Below, one piece after another: positions 6,451 to 8,814 of a stretch of DNA of 8,814 nt; the first letter of the stretch is position 1; each line of letters begins with the position of its first letter. The notes beneath the pieces were generated by a model. It was not told where the DNA came from and did not search any database. It saw only the letters and a list, made by a program, of their open reading frames with translations. A program made the position numbers and the translations under genes. The DNA is from Flavobacteriaceae bacterium UBA4022. GTDB lineage: Bacteria; Bacteroidota; Bacteroidia; Flavobacteriales; Flavobacteriaceae. The DNA lies in NCBI GenBank assembly GCA_002384055.1, contig DGAU01000022.1, positions 1 through 8,814 of the forward strand, read 5' to 3'.

Positions 6451-7278
6451 ATGACGCATTCGGAAATCACTCAGGCTATTTTAAAGAAACAATCTTTTTT
6501 GTGTATTGGACTGGATGTTGATTTGGAAAAAATCCCTCCTCATTTATTAGCGGAAGAAGACCCTATTTTTGCCTTCAATAAGGCGATTATCGATGCGACG
6601 CATCATCTGGCTGTGGCTTATAAACCCAATACAGCATTTTATGAATCATATGGCCTGAAAGGCTGGCGTTCGTTGGAGCGCACAATTGAGTACCTGAACG
6701 ATAAGCACCCAGAAATATTCACCATCGCCGATGCCAAACGCGGAGATATCGGCAATACATCATCCCGTTATGCCAAAGCATTTTTTGAGCATATGGGGTT
6801 TGATTCTGTTACGGTCGCCCCCTATATGGGCCGAGATTCGGTAGAACCTTTTTTGGCTTTTGAAAACAAACACACCATTTTGTTGGCTTTGACTTCTAAT
6901 GGAGGTGCCTTTGACTTTCAGACAAAACAAGTCGAAGATCAAGCGCTATTCCAAAGCGTGATTAAGACTGCCATGACCTATGACCATAGCGATCGATTGA
7001 TGTTTGTGGTCGGTGCCACTAAGGATGAATACCTTGCTCAGGTGAGGGCCTTAGTTCCTCATGCGTTTTTGTTGGTACCCGGAGTTGGTGCTCAAGGTGG
7101 CGACTTAGCTGCCGTGTGCCGCCACGGCATGAACGAATCCGTCGGGCTTTTGGTCAATTCCTCAAGAGCCATTATCTATGCCTCTCAAGGTCATGACTTT
7201 GCTCAAGCCGCAGCAAATGCAGCACAGCAAATGCAGCAGCAAATGCATCAGATACTGACCGAGCGCGGTTCTCGCTAA
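6451..7278 (+). CDS. pyrF: Orotidine 5'-phosphate decarboxylase, group 2
   Basis: Final step of de novo UMP synthesis, decarboxylating OMP to UMP in the cytosol. At 275 residues it matches the longer group of bacterial PyrF proteins rather than the 230-245-residue E. coli type. Signatures are CIGLDVDLEKIP (18-29), FNKAIIDAT (42-50), AYKPNTAFYES (56-66), the catalytic DAKRGDIGNTSSRYA (94-108, Asp and Lys of the DxKxxD charge network), the phosphate-binding VPGVGAQGGD (209-218) and NSSRAIIYA (236-244). The C-terminal helix is unusually rich in Ala, Gln and Met (residues 251-267), encoded by repeated short DNA units. The ATG follows the prfA stop by 9 nt, indicating an operon and possibly translational coupling. 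I saw no clear terminator after the stop. Confidence 0.96.
   Translation: MTHSEITQAILKKQSFLCIGLDVDLEKIPPHLLAEEDPIFAFNKAIIDATHHLAVAYKPNTAFYESYGLKGWRSLERTIEYLNDKHPEIFTIADAKRGDIGNTSSRYAKAFFEHMGFDSVTVAPYMGRDSVEPFLAFENKHTILLALTSNGGAFDFQTKQVEDQALFQSVIKTAMTYDHSDRLMFVVGATKDEYLAQVRALVPHAFLLVPGVGAQGGDLAAVCRHGMNESVGLLVNSSRAIIYASQGHDFAQAAANAAQQMQQQMHQILTERGSR
7211..7247 (+). repeat. pyrF: Three copies of an 11-bp unit in the 3' end of pyrF
   Basis: CAGCAAATGCA occurs exactly at 7211-7221, 7225-7235 and 7237-7247. The first copy is read in a different codon frame from the other two, so the identity is at the DNA level and not just the result of a repeated peptide. It encodes part of the Ala/Gln/Met-rich C-terminal helix of PyrF and suggests local slippage or duplication in a region of low constraint. 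Confidence 0.6.
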
Positions 7279-7364
7279 GCCTATGTGCGTCTGTGAGTTG
7301 CGTATTTGTGAGGTCCTCTTAGATTGAAAAATTCCAATTAAAAAATATCCTTTGGTGTGAATTC

Positions 7365-7376
7365 CGTAAATTTACG
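7365..7376. promoter_or_regulatory. Perfect 12-bp palindrome / candidate -7 element before icmF
   Basis: CGTAAATTTACG is a perfect palindrome ending 25 nt before the icmF ATG. It contains TAAATTTA (7367-7374), seven of eight matches to the -7 consensus TAnnTTTG, but no TTG occurs 17-23 nt upstream. It may therefore be a promoter, an operator overlapping the promoter, or both. The surrounding 123-bp gap (7279-7401) holds no clear terminator or other element. Confidence 0.4.
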
Positions 7377-7401
7377 AGGTAAAATTTGAGTTATTTTATC
7401 A

Positions 7402-8814
7402 ATGCAGCAATCAAAACCCTACCTACCGAAGCATAAAATACGTATCGTTACCGCTGCCTCTCTTTTTGATGGTCACGACGCTGCCATCAACATCATGCGG
7501 CGCATCATCCAAAGTACCGGAGTTGAAGTGATCCACCTGGGTCATGACCGTAGTGTCGATGAGGTGGTCAACACGGCTATTCAAGAAGACGTTAGCGCGA
7601 TTGCCATGACCTCTTATCAAGGCGGTCATATGGAGTATTTTAAATACATGCATGATTTACTTCAGGAGCGTGGTGCCGGACATATCAAAATATTTGGTGG
7701 TGGTGGCGGGGTCATCCTTCCTGAAGAAATTAAGGAATTGATGGCTTATGGCATTGCGCGCATATACGCACCCGATGATGGGCGAACCATGGGCCTACAA
7801 GGCATGATCAATGATCTGGTGCAGCAGAGCGATGTACCCATAGGCCATGACCTCAAGGCTGAGGTGGTTGATCTCAATGTTAATGCGCCTAAGACCATTG
7901 CCCGTTGGATCAGTGCTGCAGAAAATTTTCCAGAAACCATGACCGATGCCCTGCAAGAGCTTCGGGCCAAAATAAAAGATTGTGACACGCCGGTACTCGG
8001 TATTACGGGGACTGGTGGCGCCGGAAAATCATCTTTGGTCGATGAATTAGTCCGTCGCTTTTTGATGGATTTTCCCGAAAAAAACTTGGCCATCATTTCT
8101 GTAGACCCATCCAAGCGAAAGACAGGAGGGGCTCTTTTGGGTGACCGCATCAGAATGAATGCCATCAATACGCCACGTGTTTATATGCGCAGTTTGGCCA
8201 CACGTCAGAGTAACTTAGCGCTTTCTAAGTATGTCAGTGCGGCGGTGGATATCACCAAAGGGGCTGGTTTTGATCTCATTATTTTAGAAACCTCAGGAAT
8301 CGGTCAAAGTGACACTGAGATTTTGGAACACAGCGATGTATCCCTATATGTCATGACTCCAGAATTTGGGGCAGCGACCCAACTCGAAAAAATAGACATG
8401 TTGGATTTCGCCGATTTGGTAGCCATCAATAAATTTGACAAACGGGGTGCTTTAGATGCCTTGCGCGATGTCAAAAAACAATATGTGCGGAACCATCAGT
8501 TGTGGGAGGTCGCGGACTCGGCTTTGCCTGTTTTTGGTACGATTGCCTCACAATTTAATGATCCAGGCATGAATCGATTGTATGGTGCGGTCATTCAAGT
8601 TATTGAAGAGAAAACAAAGGCCAAATTACAGAGCCATTTCAAAAGCACCGATGAGTCTAGTGAAAAAATATTCATCATACCGCCGGCCCGAACCCGTTAT
8701 TTATCCGAAATCGCAGAAAGCATCAGAGCCTATGATGCCCTGGTTGATCAGCAGTGTGGTTATGCACAAACACTTTATGGTATATACAAAGCCATTGAAG
8801 GGATTCTTGAGACT
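7402..8814 (+). CDS. icmF: Fused acyl-CoA mutase, IcmF type (N-terminal 471 residues; gene continues past window)
   Basis: Adenosylcobalamin-dependent carbon-skeleton mutase fused to its own G-protein chaperone, most likely interconverting isobutyryl-CoA and n-butyryl-CoA or a related acyl-CoA pair. Domain order is diagnostic. A B12-binding domain (about 10-145) has SLFDGHDAA (20-28, with D23 and the cobalt-ligating H25), TSYQGGH (70-76) and a five-Gly run (99-103). It is followed by a MeaB/ArgK-like GTPase domain (about 195-410) with P-loop GTGGAGKS (203-210), VDPSKRKTGGALLGDR (234-249), ETSGIGQSD (296-304) and base-specificity motif NKFD (343-346). Then comes the linker PPARTRYLSEIAESIRAYD (428-446). 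In stand-alone mutases the B12 domain is C-terminal, so this order points to IcmF. The mutase domain and its substrate-selecting residues are outside the window, so specificity is not settled. The ATG at 7402 has no Shine-Dalgarno. Confidence 0.92.
   Translation, partial: MQQSKPYLPKHKIRIVTAASLFDGHDAAINIMRRIIQSTGVEVIHLGHDRSVDEVVNTAIQEDVSAIAMTSYQGGHMEYFKYMHDLLQERGAGHIKIFGGGGGVILPEEIKELMAYGIARIYAPDDGRTMGLQGMINDLVQQSDVPIGHDLKAEVVDLNVNAPKTIARWISAAENFPETMTDALQELRAKIKDCDTPVLGITGTGGAGKSSLVDELVRRFLMDFPEKNLAIISVDPSKRKTGGALLGDRIRMNAINTPRVYMRSLATRQSNLALSKYVSAAVDITKGAGFDLIILETSGIGQSDTEILEHSDVSLYVMTPEFGAATQLEKIDMLDFADLVAINKFDKRGALDALRDVKKQYVRNHQLWEVADSALPVFGTIASQFNDPGMNRLYGAVIQVIEEKTKAKLQSHFKSTDESSEKIFIIPPARTRYLSEIAESIRAYDALVDQQCGYAQTLYGIYKAIEGILET

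Noticed and set aside
7310..7338. GAGGTCCTC and ATTG...CAAT after pyrF as a terminator
   Set aside because: The first has no usable loop, the second only a 4-bp stem, and neither is followed by a proper T-tract.
7279..7401. Cobalamin riboswitch upstream of the B12-dependent mutase
   Set aside because: The gap is only 123 bp and I see no B12-box-like segment or extended pairing; a cobalamin riboswitch normally needs about 200 nt.
7746..8168. 140-codon open frame on the minus strand inside icmF
   Set aside because: It is antisense to the conserved B12 and P-loop regions, is rich in Ser/Arg/Met as expected for a shadow frame, and has no recognisable domain.

Overview
The window reads as ordinary chromosome of a Bacteroidota bacterium, most likely a member of the Flavobacteriia. 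Three things support this: a type III glutamine synthetase (GlnN), TAnnTTTG-like promoter elements placed very close to start codons, and no Shine-Dalgarno sequence in front of any gene. Base composition is mid-range, coding is dense, and I see no insertion sequence, integrase, tRNA, rRNA, CRISPR array or phage gene.

Layout. (1) 15-527, plus: adenine phosphoribosyltransferase (apt). Its stop codon overlaps by 4 bp the stop of a convergent gene at 524-676, minus, for a 50-residue conserved small protein of unknown role. (2) A short divergent intergenic region holding two inverted repeats leads into a CaCA-family Na+/Ca2+ antiporter (758-1711, plus). (3) A 154-bp AT-rich gap with candidate regulatory palindromes precedes glnN (1866-4052, plus), which ends in a strong intrinsic terminator (4071-4114). 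(4) The 3' part of that terminator also carries the likely promoter of a purM-type AIR synthase (4126-5307). It is followed on the same strand by prfA (release factor 1, 5365-6441) and pyrF (OMP decarboxylase, 6451-7278), with gaps of 57 and 9 nt. (5) After a 123-bp gap containing a perfect 12-bp palindrome, the window ends inside a gene for a fused acyl-CoA mutase of the IcmF type (7402 to beyond 8814). Its B12-binding domain and MeaB-like GTPase domain are visible, while the mutase domain lies outside the window.

Functionally, apt (purine salvage), purM (de novo purine synthesis) and pyrF (de novo UMP synthesis) are nucleotide-metabolism genes, glnN supplies the glutamine used by purine and pyrimidine synthesis, and prfA terminates translation. 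The antiporter and the mutase are separate functions. I find no convincing new multi-gene system. The points most worth checking are the tiny conserved protein, the near-leaderless promoters, the terminator that doubles as the next gene's promoter, and the palindromes upstream of glnN, the antiporter and icmF.
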